Made by a program: the position numbers and the translations under genes
NCBI GenBank assembly: GCA_021234535.1
Contig: CM037840.1
Location: forward strand, 11,882,643 to 11,946,642
Source of the DNA: Stichopus chloronotus
Lineage: Eukaryota > Echinodermata > Holothuroidea > Aspidochirotida > Stichopodidae
Length of the DNA: 64,000 nucleotides
Reading direction: 5' to 3'
The notes under the pieces: model-generated
The model's input: the letters and a program-made list of their open reading frames with translations, nothing else
What the model was told of the DNA's origin: nothing
Database searches by the model: none
Part shown: piece after piece, positions 11,389-25,092 of the stretch
How the letters are laid out: each line of letters begins with the position of its first letter
How positions within the stretch are numbered: the stretch's first letter is position 1

Positions 11389-11760
11389 TCAAACGTTTAG
11401 CTTTATTTTTAGCTCCATTAGTCTAGGCCTAGCAAATATAACCGAGACAGAAGTAGTACTACAGGTAGCAGAAGAATCTTCCCGTTTTTCATGAGCAACC
11501 CTCTTCACAGCCCGTTTCTGTTTGGAAATATCTGTAAAATACTGGTAGCATTTACGGTGGCATCCTCCGTTTTCCGGTATTGGTAAGACGTACAAATCAT
11601 CACACGAATTGTTTTCAAGAAAACACCCGGATACTTCGGCCTGTTTACCATCTAAATTCTCCCATATACTTGAAGACCATGCAAAAAAGTTCTCCAAGTT
11701 TTTTCGTTAAATGGCCTAATTTCCTCATTTGTTTCAAAAACATGTGCATAACAGACACTT
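11389..11760 (-). pseudogene. Degenerate Cys/His-motif protein, probably transposon-associated
   Basis: The minus-strand frame reads IRPFNEKTW, then after a frameshift at a T6 run WENLDGKQAEVSG, then GGCHRKCYQYFT followed by a basic QKRAVKR stretch. The order 'PF.E.W', 'DGKQ' and 'CH..CY..FT' resembles the N-terminal region of uncharacterised, repeat-family proteins in marine invertebrates. I know it only as a pattern and cannot name the family. The frameshift and the stop at 11389 indicate a relic. The neighbouring LINE end suggests a nest of old mobile elements. Confidence 0.35.
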
Positions 11761-11899
11761 TGAGACATTTTACTTTCGATTTTGATCTTTTTGGATACGC
11801 GGGAAGTATTACTGTGTGTATACTGCGCGCACTTAGGCCTAAATTGCACTGGCGGACGACACTCCGTTCAGACAATTCCTAGACGAAATTTGATTGGTT

Positions 11900-14640
11900 G
11901 AAAAGTAATTTATGACCTACGTACACCTGACGTTAGTGGCTCCTCGTTCGTGGCGTTATCACAGAAAAATGGGGATGTTTTCTTCATTATTTTTTTCATT
12001 TGTGACCACCTCCACGCGGGATTGATTACGTTTCTATATGAAAGATATTTTATCTTCATATTCAACATTTTTCCTTCCCCCGCCGTTTGCGGGAGAACAA
12101 GACAAGACATTAGAGGCGAACGCCCCATAGTCTAATGTTTGAATTTCTGCTGATCGGTTCCTTTCTGTTATCATTTTTTTCATCGTAGGCCTATTTCCTT
12201 TTAACCATCTGTGAATCTTGACTCTTATAAGGAAAGACAAACAACCGGAAACATGCTATCAGGTGGTATATAGTACATACACAGAGACCTATATGCACGG
12301 GCTATAGATCTAGGACAATGATAGGATGTCTTGGAGACGAACTTGAAGAGCAGTTTAAAGGAGTAGCTGCAATCTTGGACAAAATACCTTGTAACACTTT
12401 TGTCCAAGATTGTATGTAGACTGTTACGTAGTATATTTCCACTCTTCGAATGAGTCATATGTGTACATGTAAAAAACGTAACAGAAGAGCAGATGTTCTA
12501 GCCAGAAATTAGCAACTCACTTCCTTTAAAGTCACGGTGGTCACCAATATTTAGATGTTCTCTAATTTGCATATTCGTCACACATTATTATGACATGATA
12601 ATATCTCCATGACTCGTCTGCATTATCAATCGCTCTACTTTATCATACCAATTTTAAACTACGTAACTATACTAGTAGAGAAAAAAATCTCCAGACTCTT
12701 TCGCAGAATTGGTATGTATACGCAATCGCATGTAACAGATCCCAAAGATTCGGTCTGTCATTTTCACTCCTAAGACGACTACCTGTAACATTTTTAACAT
12801 CTTTTCACCAACGGTAAATTTCAGTGACAACTCAAGATTTTACATGAAAGGGAATATAGGCACACTGCAGGGGAAAACAATTTATAAGTATTACACTTCA
12901 GTAATTTTTTCCTTTTCCATCACATCTCGAATATGTTCAAGACAAACTTAAGATATGTATTATGTAAATATTTATATTGCATTTACCATTGTCTCGCTTC
13001 CATATGTTATGTTTTCCAAGTGGATGGAAAAAACTGTGTCATTGTCATTGACTTCAAAAGCAACTGAGATGGTGAAATTAATATTCGAAAACCTTTCGTT
13101 TATAAACTGATATGTAGGCCTATCATTTGCCACTGGAAACGTGCTGCCAAAAGTGTTTGTCGTTCTTTTAAACTGAAGTGTTTAAATTTGAAATTTGACA
13201 GCAATGTAAATCTATATCATTGAATTTATTGTATATTGAAGTGAAAACGTTATGGAAATAAAGAACACAAGTTTATGTTTCTTTTAATGCCGTTGGAATT
13301 GTAAAGAAACACAAAGGATGTTAAATTGCTATGGATGGTATGACATTGTAGTTTCTCATAATGCATTACACCATGTTAAAAATAAACTGATTAGAAATTC
13401 ACAAATTCCTAAAACAGAACATGCAATTGAGATACTAAATCACCAACAGTTTCCCTAACTTTTGAAAAAAAAAAGTCTTTATTTCTGATAAGTACATTGA
13501 AACCGGGGTTTGTGCGTTCTTCTGCTACATTTTCTTCTTTCAAAATAATGTATATGCAATTCGTTTGCTTCATTACACACCATAGATAATCCCAATGTAG
13601 GATAGTTTGGTAGATTACAGTACAAGTATTAGGTTAGATCATTGAACTTTTTCACATGACCGATACGTATACAAGCCGGCAGTACATGATTGAGGTAGCA
13701 GAAATGTTCTCGCTTGCATAGTTTGAAGTTATCAGTAACGTTTGTTGTACATTATGAATTTATGATACATTGTCCTTCTCGAGGCCTATACCTCCTTAAA
13801 ATGAAACTAAAGGAATGCTTTTCTTATGTTATTATTTGCCTTGACTTCATAAACAGTGTTTGTTCCTTGCATTGTTATGACTAGCAGTATTAGTTTCTCT
13901 TGAAAGGGAAGTATAGGCATTGAGAGGATATCCTATCCTGTCGTGGTTGAATATCATTCCATTACTGTAGCGCTGCACGTAGGGTTCTTCCTGAGTACAC
14001 TTTCGCTTTTGGATTTAGTATTTGCTTTTACTTCTAATAGGTTATCTTCTTTGGGAATAGTTTGTGGTACATACACACACATGTATTGTTTGGTATTGGG
14101 TTTGTGACGGATTTCTACCACTGAGTTACTTTGCAGTTTGCAAGCTGTCGAGCAAGGAAGCTCATGAAGTAAGCTCGCCCTTGAGCACAGCAGAGTTCTT
14201 CGTTTGCAACCAAGGTTTCATTCATAAAGGATACATATTAGCTTTTAGACAATACGCGCATAAATCTGTCATAATCTGCATAGTTCTGATAAGTAATTGG
14301 ATCTGTGACGTCAGAGGTGTTCTTCACACGACAATCTGTCGATTACAAGCTGTTGTTGATGTGCGCTTTCTCAACGCTCTTTTGTTATCTATACAGATAG
14401 TCACTTAAACCGAAACCGTAAGCACAACACAGCACAAATAACAATTGGCTATTAATTATCGACACACTGAAAAATACCAGAGATTTCATTTCACGGGGTT
14501 CACGTCTTTTGAAGATCTGTTGGTAACCTACTTGAGTTCCAGTCGGACGGAAATTTGTGACTCTATACGCTCTCATAAAAAGAGAATAGTTCTTGGATAG
14601 CCTCAAGTTTCATTAGCAAACGAACTTACAAAACACCAAT
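11900..14640. other. Non-coding stretch; one perfect short hairpin
   Basis: I see no recognisable gene. The only structure is the hairpin at 12370-12412 (listed separately). AT-rich sequence with scattered short open frames fills the rest. Confidence 0.4.
12370..12412. repeat. Perfect 15-bp inverted repeat with 13-base loop
   Basis: CAATCTTGGACAAAA (12370-12384) is followed after 13 bases by its exact complement TTTTGTCCAAGATTG (12398-12412). It is too short to assign. It could be a cruciform-prone site or the core of a small foldback element. Confidence 0.8.
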
Positions 14641-14641
14641 C

Positions 14642-14866
14642 ATGGCTGTTTCTTTAGGTCTTTTGGTTCTGTTCGGTTGTCTGATGACATTTGTCATTCT
14701 GTTTCTCCTCACAATTGGAACCACTACGATGTGTGGTCTAGGGTTGAGATTTTTCCCAGCCAAGGCCACTGCGGATATCGCTGGATCTCACCACCAGGAA
14801 CGAGGTCGGGATGGACAGAGAGTTGCGGAGGAAGGTACGGGGACGTTCAAAACCATCGAACAGTAA
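14642..14866 (+). CDS. Small ORF with N-terminal hydrophobic segment, unrecognised
   Basis: Seventy-four codons from an ATG in fair context (ACCAATCATGG). Residues 1-30 are strongly hydrophobic (LGLLVLFGCLMTFVILFLL), compatible with a signal anchor or single membrane span. The remainder is hydrophilic and Glu/Arg/Gly-rich. A possible donor (GAAG|GTACGG, near 14835) would make it a first exon instead of a complete gene. No homologous family is recognised and no neighbouring exon supports it. Confidence 0.25.
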   Translation: MAVSLGLLVLFGCLMTFVILFLLTIGTTTMCGLGLRFFPAKATADIAGSHHQERGRDGQRVAEEGTGTFKTIEQ

Positions 14867-14869
14867 GCG

Positions 14870-17800
14870 AAGGCTCACCTGGGTGACGATCTACGATATT
14901 TACTGTCTCGATCTAAATTTCTACTCTACACCTCACTTCAAGAAGAGCATTCTACTTGAGGTTTTTTCCCGTTGTATGTCTATCCACCCCCAGTGGTGAA
15001 ACAAAATTCGTAGACCGAAGCAAAACAAAAAGACAAAAAATATACGGAGATTCCTTTACCGCCCTATCATTAAAGAAAGGAACTGATGGAGGAGAGGACG
15101 TAAACTGGATAAATTTTCAGACATCGTGTGCCATTTCCACGAGAAAATCAACAAACTGATATGTTGTATTACATTACTGAGCAATTTAGTATAAAAATCC
15201 AACCTCTTTCCTTCTCTTAACGCTGTATGTTTTGTCAAATTTTAGAGGGAACAGTTTGACAGAATAATGAAATTCAGTGAGAGGCATGTCCCTGCATGAG
15301 TAAGTCACATTATGAATCTCTCCAAAATGGGAGTTGAGCATGAGTTTTCTACATGGGAAAGTATTTCTATACATCTTTTCTTTTTGAAAGATTAAGTATT
15401 TAGTTCTCTTCTCCAGACTAGTCACGCTGCGTGTCGTTTTATAAATAGGCTAAGTAAAGAGAGTTATACTGTCTTGGTTCTGACGTTTAATTATCACTTT
15501 GATATTCGCACGAATTAACATTGATATGGTCTGTTAGGCTAAGTCTGTGAAACAAAAGGAAGTAGAAACTAAACACCGTTTCAGTGGCGTAGATAGTATT
15601 TTTTCCTGCAGGAGGCAGGGGCAAAAGAATGGTTACGTTGGTCGTACTTGATCTTGAGGGTGGCATGGGCGGGGTATAGGCTGGCCTGAGACGGTATTGT
15701 ATGTAAGTGTAAAATTGTGATATGATTGATCTGATGACTGATAGTCACCCTGGTCGAGGAGATGCAAACTGGTGCTATATTTGAACTGAATATATCTCCA
15801 GGATTTCTGTTTTTTAGGTAACGAATTAAGCTGTTTATTTTTCATTTGCTTTTGCACTGCGGGTGAAATATTCATTTTAAGATCTTATCTTAGTATGCCT
15901 AAGAATGACAATGTGATAAAAGATTGCAGTTTTGAAAATATTGGTAGTCATTTCACAAATTCTGTACCCTCTGTCACTGCGAAAGCAATCTCTAAACGAA
16001 GCTGGTCCAATAATCTTCAGCACACTAAGTATCGGCCGACACACAGATAATTCGTCCCAACAAGGACACTGAGGGAAACAGTTTTCAGTGTCTGTAGATT
16101 ACTCCGGAGTAAACTGAATGATGTTGAAGTAGTCTCCCTGTTGACAATAGTAATCGAAGACATCTTCCGTGACCTCCATGTAGTTTTTAGGTTTTCTTGG
16201 CTTTTGAATTTAGGTCACAAAAAGTGCCTGCCAGTGTTAGTGGTAACCACGGAACTGTAAATATCTCAATTACCTATAAGTTCGCACTACACTGAACATT
16301 CACTTTCAACCTGAGGCAGGGAGGCATTTCTGTGGAACGTGATTGAGGCATTCGGATGCTTAATCCCGCAGTGACACACGAAATCTGGGGGAATGTGTTA
16401 TAAAAGAAATACGATGAAAAAATATGCCTGAAAATGTCCTAGGACATATTTTGAAAAACTAAGGGGACTAGTTTACCTCTGCCTCCCCCCCCCCCCCCAC
16501 TTCCTACTCCACAGCACCGTCTGCTGTTGCTGTTTCTTCTTAATCTGCTTTAAAAGAATTTCTATACCAAGTACCGAAGAGTTGAGAACAAAACTTTGGA
16601 ACCTCTGATCGAAGAGAATTCTTCCTGAAATTTTAAAGGCAGTAACTCACCACCCTAAGCCATATTTTACCTTCCGGAGAGCAAAATTCTCCACTGGTTT
16701 TAAGTTACACTACTCTTTGATTGACGGTAAATTCGAAAGATGTGGAGTAGCTCGTATTACACAGCGTACACAGGGTTCCTTTGTTTCGATTGCCCATGTG
16801 GAGGAATTTAGGAAAGGCTGAGGGAAGAACTAGACCCAAGTGGTTGGGAGAGTTGAAACTGTCTGGGGTGATGAGTTTTGGTCTTTAAATATAATGCATT
16901 ATTTTAAACGCCGGGGTTTACAATATTTCACCGCTTGTACGATACACATGCAGTATCTTTTCATTCGTTAATTTACTGTAACAAATGAACCTTGCTGTAC
17001 TAGACTCAAGGAAAGAAATATAGAACAATTAGCAGTTGCACTTTTTCTCATTTTGTTATTTCTCACAATTTTTTTCATAGAAAAGATACCATACAGGATC
17101 TGTATTGGAAGATGCCGTGATGTCCACAATATGGCAGCTTTAAGTTTGACGTCATCCATGTAGGACTATGCAGGTAGTGTGGATAAAGAAAAGTGTAGGG
17201 GAAAAAGGTGCATCTACGCATGTTCAAGATTGCAAGTTGCTCTATTACTAGGGTTGTAGTCAAATATAGGTAACGATTGTGGTATATGCATAGTACATAC
17301 TGAATAGGCCTATGTCTTTTTTGCCTTATTTCATTTTATTTCTCCCTGTTGTAAATTTCACAGGTGTGTAAAATGCATTGAATGGATGCATAAAAAGGAA
17401 AATGCACCATTCTTTAAATATAAAATACTGTCATAAGTGAAAAATTAAAGAACTAAATGTGGCTAATCTGACGTTTAGCGTCTAGCAGACTATTTTCATT
17501 CTGAGGTTAAGGCGGTATGACGGGAAATAATGTAACTTAAATACGTGGTTTGGTGTTCTTTTTGCTTCCGCTATACCCTTTTTTGTTTTAAATCGCCTTG
17601 TCTTAGAAACGAGTGACATCTAATCAGTTCACAAGATATTCCTCCAGTTAAAAATAAGCAGTGACTGGATATTTTTGCGGTTTTGCAGCCAACGTAGCCT
17701 ACATCGTGAGGGTCTACCGACATTTTATTATCCCCGTCTACCTTATCCCCGTCTATGATACGCGTTGGTATACTGTTTTTGCCTTGACCAACAGTTACAT

Positions 17801-18605
17801 GTGTGGTCTCGGTCTAAGTATAGCATCGTGTTATTCTCCTGACTATAATTCCTTCATTTCTGTGATCGAGCGTAAAATTCTTTTTTAATTTTTTATTTTA
17901 CTGACGATTGTCATAACTTACCAGAATAAAAACCACTTTGTTGTGACATCATTGCAAGTTAGAGTCAAACTATCTCCTTAAAAGTTATCATTCTAGAGGA
18001 CACGTCATTAGTGGGGGCGGGGAAAGGGGTTACTATATTGCTTTAAAATGCATAATTTTAATAGTAGCAATTCTTGAAAGGTGCTAGGCAACTACGGAAG
18101 TGCGAATATAGGCCTATTACCGGTACTTACCGTCGGGTGACGATCAACTCAAGAATTTCAGATAAAAATTGTCACCTTTATTCACGGGGTCATATAAGAA
18201 ACTCCCCTTGGCTTGACAGGCAGATAAACCCATCCTACAGTGAGCGAGTTAGTTACACGATCCTCTAGGTTTCTAAGCTCCTAGGCAGATGTATTGTAGG
18301 CCTAGGCTACGTGTCAGCCGCAGTGATCATCGTTTGTTTACATTGCCCTTGTCAGAAGTCAACGTGAAATGTGGCAAAGGATGGGAGATACCTAGTTAGA
18401 TATACACGTATACCATTAATGTTCCAAAACGTGGAAAATGACAAAAACGAACGTTTTGGCGGTATTCACATCGCATGTGGTTGTTCTAATGTAACAATTC
18501 TGTGAAAATCAGTGCGGCCGGGAAACTGATTTTAATAAGAAGCAGAGTCATGAGCTAAATTCTACTCAACTTAGGGAACGAGTTATGGTTTGAAATCCTT
18601 TTTTA
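14870..18605. other. Non-coding stretch without recognised genes
   Basis: I found no domain or splice-framed exon. A poly-C tract lies near 16485-16500. Otherwise unique-looking AT-rich sequence. Confidence 0.4.
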
Positions 18606-19659
18606 TCTATCAATATCTCATCGCCCTATAGGGGCTAGATGAGATATTGTAGTCACTTCGCTAGTGGAGCTATATATTGTACTGTGCACCCATGGGAGAA
18701 TGGTTGCCATGGAAACGCTTGGCGTGGATGAGTAGCGACACCCCAGGGGTACCCCATGGTAGAGTGACCATGGGTACAGGAGGGTCCTGTTGGGTGGTGT
18801 GAATGAAAACGTGTCCGTGCCAATATGTGTGCGTGTGGGTGGGTGTGTGTGTGTGTGTGTGTGCGTCCGGACCTGTCCAAATTGTGGTTTTTCCAGAATA
18901 TTTTGAAAAGCATATGAGCGATTAAGTTGAAACTTGGTAAGGTTGTGCATGGTGCCAATACGTGCAAGATGTATTAGTTGTATGGTAAATCCAGTCAAAC
19001 TTGCTGATTTTTGAGAAAAAATGTCTATTTTGCCCCTAAATTGCTATTTCCAGCATATCTTGAGAAGTATTTGAGCATTTAATGCAAAATTTGGCGAAAA
19101 CTTACCTGAGAATGAAAAATTTCAATGTATATCACTTTTGCTGATTTTTGAAAAACAAAGCCAATTTTGCAACAAAATTTGCATTTCCAGCATATCTTGA
19201 GAAGTATTAGATCAATTAACTTACAGTTTTGTAAGTACTTACCTGAGAACACATTATTCAACATAATATCACTGTAATGGTAAATCGAGTCAAATTAGCT
19301 GTTTTTTGGGGGAAAAAAGCCAATTTTGCCCCAAAATTGCTATTTCCAGCATATCTCGAGAAGTATACGAGCGTTTAATGCAAAATTTTGCAAAAACTTT
19401 CATGAGAATGAAATATTCAAGGTATATCACTTTTGTAGTGGAGAGAGTGAAAGTTTGCTAATTTTTTAGAAAAAAAAAACAATTTTGCCCCAAAATTTGT
19501 GTTTCCAGCATATCTTGAGAACTATTAAACCAATTAACTTCAAGTTTTGTAAGTGCTTGGCAATGAACTATTACAAATTCCCTCGTGCAGGCCCTGTATT
19601 GAAATCAATGTGCATGTTGGCGATGAGATACGCAACTCCGTGGATTGCCCTCTTGTTTA
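18606..19659 (-). mobile_element. Helentron-like non-autonomous element, family B, copy 1
   Basis: Read on the minus strand, the element starts near AAACAAGAGGGCAATCCACG, then has the 11-mer ATCTCATCGCC (complement at 19619-19629). Four to five diverged tandem units follow, marked by CATATCTTGAGAAGTAT near 19054, 19190, 19349 and 19507 (spacing about 137-159 bp). Next come a CA-rich microsatellite (18835-18865), a conserved approximately 190-bp segment and a terminal hairpin at 18615-18645 with arms ATCTCATC and GATGAGAT. The terminal hairpin reuses the subterminal 11-mer. This layout is that described for HINE/DINE-1-like elements. A second copy lies at 51136-52170. Confidence 0.65.
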
Positions 19660-22600
19660 ATTTTTCATCGTATCTAAACAAAACAAAACAATCACAAGAG
19701 GTAGTTTTCGTACTAAAAGAACAATTAAGACGGTTCAAACACTGATAACTTTCTAAAGTATTTCTACTACGATTCTCAATCACAAAGTCAGCGATGGCGG
19801 CAAACTAAACTCTCCAATTCCACCCCAAGTTCTCCCTTCTATAAGGAAGTGGGGTGGAGTGGTGGATTCTTTGGTTTCAAGGAAATCCGGAGTCACATTC
19901 ACGTCAAACTTTTGATAACTGTTTTTCGTGTAGTTCGAGCACGCAACACACCGCACTAGCCAGGAAATGACCTGCAGGGTTTGTGTCTCCTCCAACAGAG
20001 ACATTCAATATTCGGCTCACCGTAATGTCAAATCGATCGCGACATTGGATCGTACACTAGAGGCATTTGATGCTTGTAGATATTTTCGTTTGAATTTAAC
20101 AAAACAGCCAAAATTGCCCACATCTTTGTTTTCAGTGTATGCGTATTACAGCATGAACTAATACAGACATGCACTGTAACAAAAATTCGGTTGATTTACA
20201 GAACCAAACATTTACCAGATAAGCTGAAGGCTTACGTAAAGAAACAGTACAAAGTTCTGTCACGTTGTTTTCAAATCTTGGGCGTAGCGCGTTGGGTCCA
20301 GGGGCCCGCGTCCAGCGTCGGAGACCCCGGAAACACGCAATAGGCTATTGAAGACAACTTGACCACAGAAAATAACCGGTCATTCTTCATTATATGCCCC
20401 ATATACCGGAAATGTCCGGCAAAAGTGTGATTCAGACCTGATTGCTCGTTCCTATACTTAAAATTTTCTTCGTCTAACTCCCCCCCCCCCCCCCACGGCT
20501 GTAGCCGCCGTTGACCGTAGGCCTACATCCACATGTACAAAGAATCTTCAAATGCGCTGAGCTTCACTGTGCACACAGTTTCACGTTTTAATACCCGTTT
20601 TGCAAAAACCATTGCCGTCGACGAAAGAAAGTCCGGTACTCAACGCAGACAGAAAGCTGCCTTTAAGCCTTCCCCATCTTTCGGTATTTCCTCTTCCCTG
20701 GTTCCTGTTTTGTATTGCAAATACGTGCAAAAGAATGGGATATGCACGCAAAACTTGGAAAGAGAACACAACGGTATTAAAGCAGTGAGCACGACGTGGT
20801 TGGCTTTCTTAGAGGCTATTTATATACAAACAGCAGGTGGCAATCTTTGTTAAGCGCCATGTATATTTAGTGAGGGTCTTCAGTACCAGTACACCGTAAT
20901 CTTAATGAGATTGGCTACCGACTTCATGCCGCATTACAACCAACAGCTGCTACTTGTCGACTTACAACGCAAGAACAGAAATAATGGACATTAAAACACA
21001 GTACAGTAACATGTAATGACCATACATTTCTCTATCTTTTTTAAAATATCACGACTGAAATATAATCTACATAAAATGTGTACCATAAAAGTGTTCCAAA
21101 AAAAAAAATAAATTAATAACAGAGGGTTAAACATTCAGCTGAAATTAAGTTAATTGGGCAAGTAGTAAATCCCTGGTTAATATTCAAATATAACGCTACA
21201 TTTGTAAAAAAAATACATAAAATGACAGACAGTTGTCTTGTGCGTATCATTGACATGAATATGCAGCGAGATACGTATAAATATTTAGCTATCGTTCTGT
21301 ATATAAAAAGTCATCGCATCTCAAGCATAGTAATAAAAAATGTCAACCAATAAATCATTAGCACTGCTCGGGCTCATGTAGTGATAACCGTGCACTTCAT
21401 TATCATATTGTTCTTTACCTACAGTAGCCCTCATACCAATAAGTGACCGGTGTACAACCTTGACCTTATACTGATTACTACATTCCCTGTCATTTTATAC
21501 CATTTACGCATGCTCACACCCAACTGCAGCTCTGAACCTTGGAGCAACGTCGTCTCAGGACCATCAAGTTAGCAATGCACAGTAAACCTTTCCATCATTT
21601 ATATCTGGAGATGTTCACTCAGAAGGTCATACAGGGGGAGGGGGTACTTACCGACAAATTTCTGAATACCGTGCTCTTTTTGTCAAAAAGTGCCCTTTCT
21701 GGTATTGCATTTCACGTATTACGATTTTTCAGCATGCCTCTTAAAACCTTTACCCCAAACTGTGAAAAGGTTGTGCCCTTTTTTTTTACCTTTAACCCAG
21801 CTTTACGACGGTTACAACAGCCCTTCTCGGTTTTATTGTATTTGAAACTCAGGAATGTCCCTTATAAGGGAGGTGTGATTTAGGAGGAGTTACATCTAAT
21901 TTCTTCCTTTTAAACTAAGTAGTTGACGCCAAAGACACCTGCTTTGTTTACCACTTACAGATTCAACAGGCTTAAAGAAATTTAATATGGGAGGGCTCAT
22001 GTCGTCTGCTATGCCGTCAATTACATCAGAAAATTTTGTCCATAACAATAACACTGCAAGCCGCGGTTCTTCAAAATTAGTTTCCACGCTATCGGTGCGT
22101 TCTGGCGTTTATCATGGTGGACCATTTTCATAATGTGTAACTTGCTGAACATGGGAACACTTAACGCAAACTGGGAAAGTTTGTGGAAATTGATACAAAA
22201 AATCTCCTCTAAATTATAGCCTCATGTCCATTTTTTTTTATCATTTGCATATGGCAAAAGCACTACACATTATTGTTTTATGAACCTGAATTGGAAGAGA
22301 TAGCTGATCATTTTGATTTGTGAGCCTTAAGTCCTGTCTTGATTGTCCGCAACCACCTTGGCACAAAGTATCGCTCTAAGTAATCCTATTCATAGGACAA
22401 ATAAAAGTTACTAGGATAACAATGAGAAAGGGGATGTGTCACACATAAGCCACACTCGTCACTTACGGATCCAAAATTTTATCATACCAAAAAAATCGAA
22501 TAAAGTTAGCATAAATATAACTATCAGTGGTTACTCCTTCTTAATGACAACTCCCTGGTTCATATTTCCAAATCTGCTGCTGTAATTGAAACCCTTAGTA

Positions 22601-25092
22601 CTTCCTGCCATGGTTAAGGCAGTTTTGAAACAATCAAATCGAGTAGTAATCACTGCAGACAGTGACCATTATACTTAAATATTTCACATCCACAACTCAA
22701 ACGACCTGCGATTTGGTTTTTCCTTTTGTTTTTCTCTCTCTTCGAGGGACAAGACTCAAAAAGTATCTACTTCTCCTGGACCTTCCACTCCCGACTATAC
22801 TTAATTGGAGATTATACGTCAATGTATTTGTGTTTTGCACCAATGTATCTAATCATACACTTGTGTTGTGTAAAAGGAAAGTGAAAAAAGGCAAATTCCA
22901 AACCCCTTACCACCCAGGGCAAAGCATGAAATTAGGAGGCACAACTGTCAAACTATCTGTTAATCTCTATAAACCTCCATAACGCCATAGTGTAATATTT
23001 GAAACATTATTTCAGTTTGACATATTCATGGGAAGACCTTTTTTCTGCAACAAAAACCTTAAAAGCAGATTGAATAATAAAGATTATTAACCTTTCAACA
23101 TGATTCCAACAAATGAAAACTTCTGCTGTCACAACATTTTCCTTTTGAAGTGTTCTAATCACACGTCATTTTTGAACTTAGAAGAAATGTAGTAAGGCAA
23201 CAAATGAAAACTACATGAGTATGATTTCAGTGATCATACAGAGCTCTCTCATTGTGAGTAAATCATTTAATTTGAAGATACTTACTTGCTCTCCCAGCGC
23301 CTCTATCGTAGGATAGTCTCCATTTCAGTCTCACGAGTTGGACCTTACAAATATATTCAGCTCTACAGCATGTGCACGAAAGTGTCACACATTTGCCACA
23401 GGCAGAACAGCACTTTGGCATAATGTAAGGAACATGCTTACATGCTTTTTGTAGAACAAAACAGAGACCCCAATAAAACACCATACTTATTTTTACCTAT
23501 TTTGCTATTTTTTAAGGAACAAATTTCTTTTATTGAGTTCCTTCACAGACTATGGTACAGTCCTTCTAGAGTCAGGGGAAAATTGACTAACAGGATCACA
23601 TTGTTATACCTTATTGCTCTGTGTTCCTGTTCTGTTCAATTTGCTCTGAGTTTGTTCTTTTCTAACCCTCAGGTGGCCTTTCTTGGCTCACACCAAGGTC
23701 ACCTGAGAACCCGAGGTAACAATAATATGACAGGTCTGTGACAGGTAATCTTTTCTGACCATTCGTGGTATGCTTTCTTAATATTGCAATTTAACACCGA
23801 GATCACACTCTCTAAATTTACTTTGGCAGGAGAGGGGGGATAAAATGTCAGACAGGAAAAGTCTATCATTTATGAAAGGTTTTGAAAGAAGGATCTTAAA
23901 ATGAAAGTATGCTGTCCATAGCAAAACTGGGAAAACAATAAAACAAGAAAAAAAGAGGAAAGTAATTGCAGAAAATGGTAGAAATCATACAATGGCATAT
24001 TATTAATGTACTAATAAAAAAGTATGAGTTGCAGCTATATTGTTACTCACTGTCACTTTAACAGACTGAGTATATGATAATAGATTTACAGAAAAATATG
24101 TCTACAAGATTAACTTTCATTGACTCCAAAGACAATCTAAAATTCAAGAAAAAAAAAGGTAAGAAAAAAAGGTAGGATAGGCTCTCTTGACATTTGAAAG
24201 ACTACAAGATGAAAGCAATAACGGTATTCACCTGATATCAGCATCATAATACATACATACAGTACTGTGTATACATAAACATCAATCAGTGCATTAAAAG
24301 CAGTACAAAGAATGTATAAATAACTTGTCATACTGTAAAAATATTTCTGTCCTACAAAATCCATTTTTATATGTTTTTCATGTCTCCTCTGAGGCACGTG
24401 TCATCCACGTCTCCAGTGATTGGCTGAAAGCTGGGAAAATGAATGTCTGTTCCAGGCTAACAGTATCACACCATACGGAACTTAAACTGTATATAGGTGT
24501 AGCTTATGTCATCAATAATGATCTTAATTGCAACACACAGACTTGCATCACAAAGTACAGCATGATATATCCATTCAGTGCAGTGCACGATTTCAAATTC
24601 AGATGTTACAATCATGCTGTGAGTGGTGCATTAAGAAGATTAAATTCATGGATACAAAACTAGTTGTGCATTTGAGGCAGCTGGTTGTGTATTCGAGGCA
24701 GTGTGTGCGCTCATGGGTGATATCTAGTGTGTATTTGAGGAAGTGCATGCATGCTATCAAGTCACTGCTGGTACATTTGATGATCATCACAGGGTCGGTA
24801 GACCTTGATGTCTAAATAAGTAAGGGTTGTACGAATGTTATGCTGATGGCATTTTCGGTGATGATTACATTTATCTGCATGATATCTGTATAACACGTTC
24901 AAATAATTCACGTCAGTGCGTAACACTTCATGAAAAACAATGTAATCCTGACCAACCTCTTAAATATCCACATCAGAGGAGGTCCAGGGAGCCAACTTGA
25001 TGAGACATAACCAGAAACTGAAACGTAAAAGTCATATGAATGCATATGAATATAGTCACAGGGAGCATAAACAATGGAAACCAAAATTTGAT
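19660..25092. other. Non-coding stretch between the convergent MS4A-like genes
   Basis: No recognisable gene. It contains a poly-C tract (about 20480-20496) and one copy of a dispersed repeat (22128-22262, listed separately). The last few hundred bases before 25093 are presumably the 3' UTR of the minus-strand MS4A-like gene. A Cys-rich minus open frame at 23263-23484 (CCSACGKC, CTCC) is unrecognised. Confidence 0.4.
22128..22262 (+). repeat. Dispersed repeat (pair with 35277-35405)
   Basis: Shares with 35277-35405 a series of anchors in the same order: GTGTAACTTGCTGAA, a GGAAAT/GATA block, TCATG-CCATTTT, and an identical 20-mer CATTTGCATATGGCAAAAGC (22242-22261 here). The identical block contains an octamer-type ATTTGCAT. 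The class is unknown. Confidence 0.55.

Noticed and set aside
18618..18998. Minus-strand ORFs with Thr-His repeats (also 51183-51572)
   Set aside because: They translate the CA microsatellite and conserved 3' part of family-B elements.
23263..23484. Cys-rich minus ORF
   Set aside because: Cysteine spacing fits no zinc-binding or secreted family I know and no splice or promoter context supports it.
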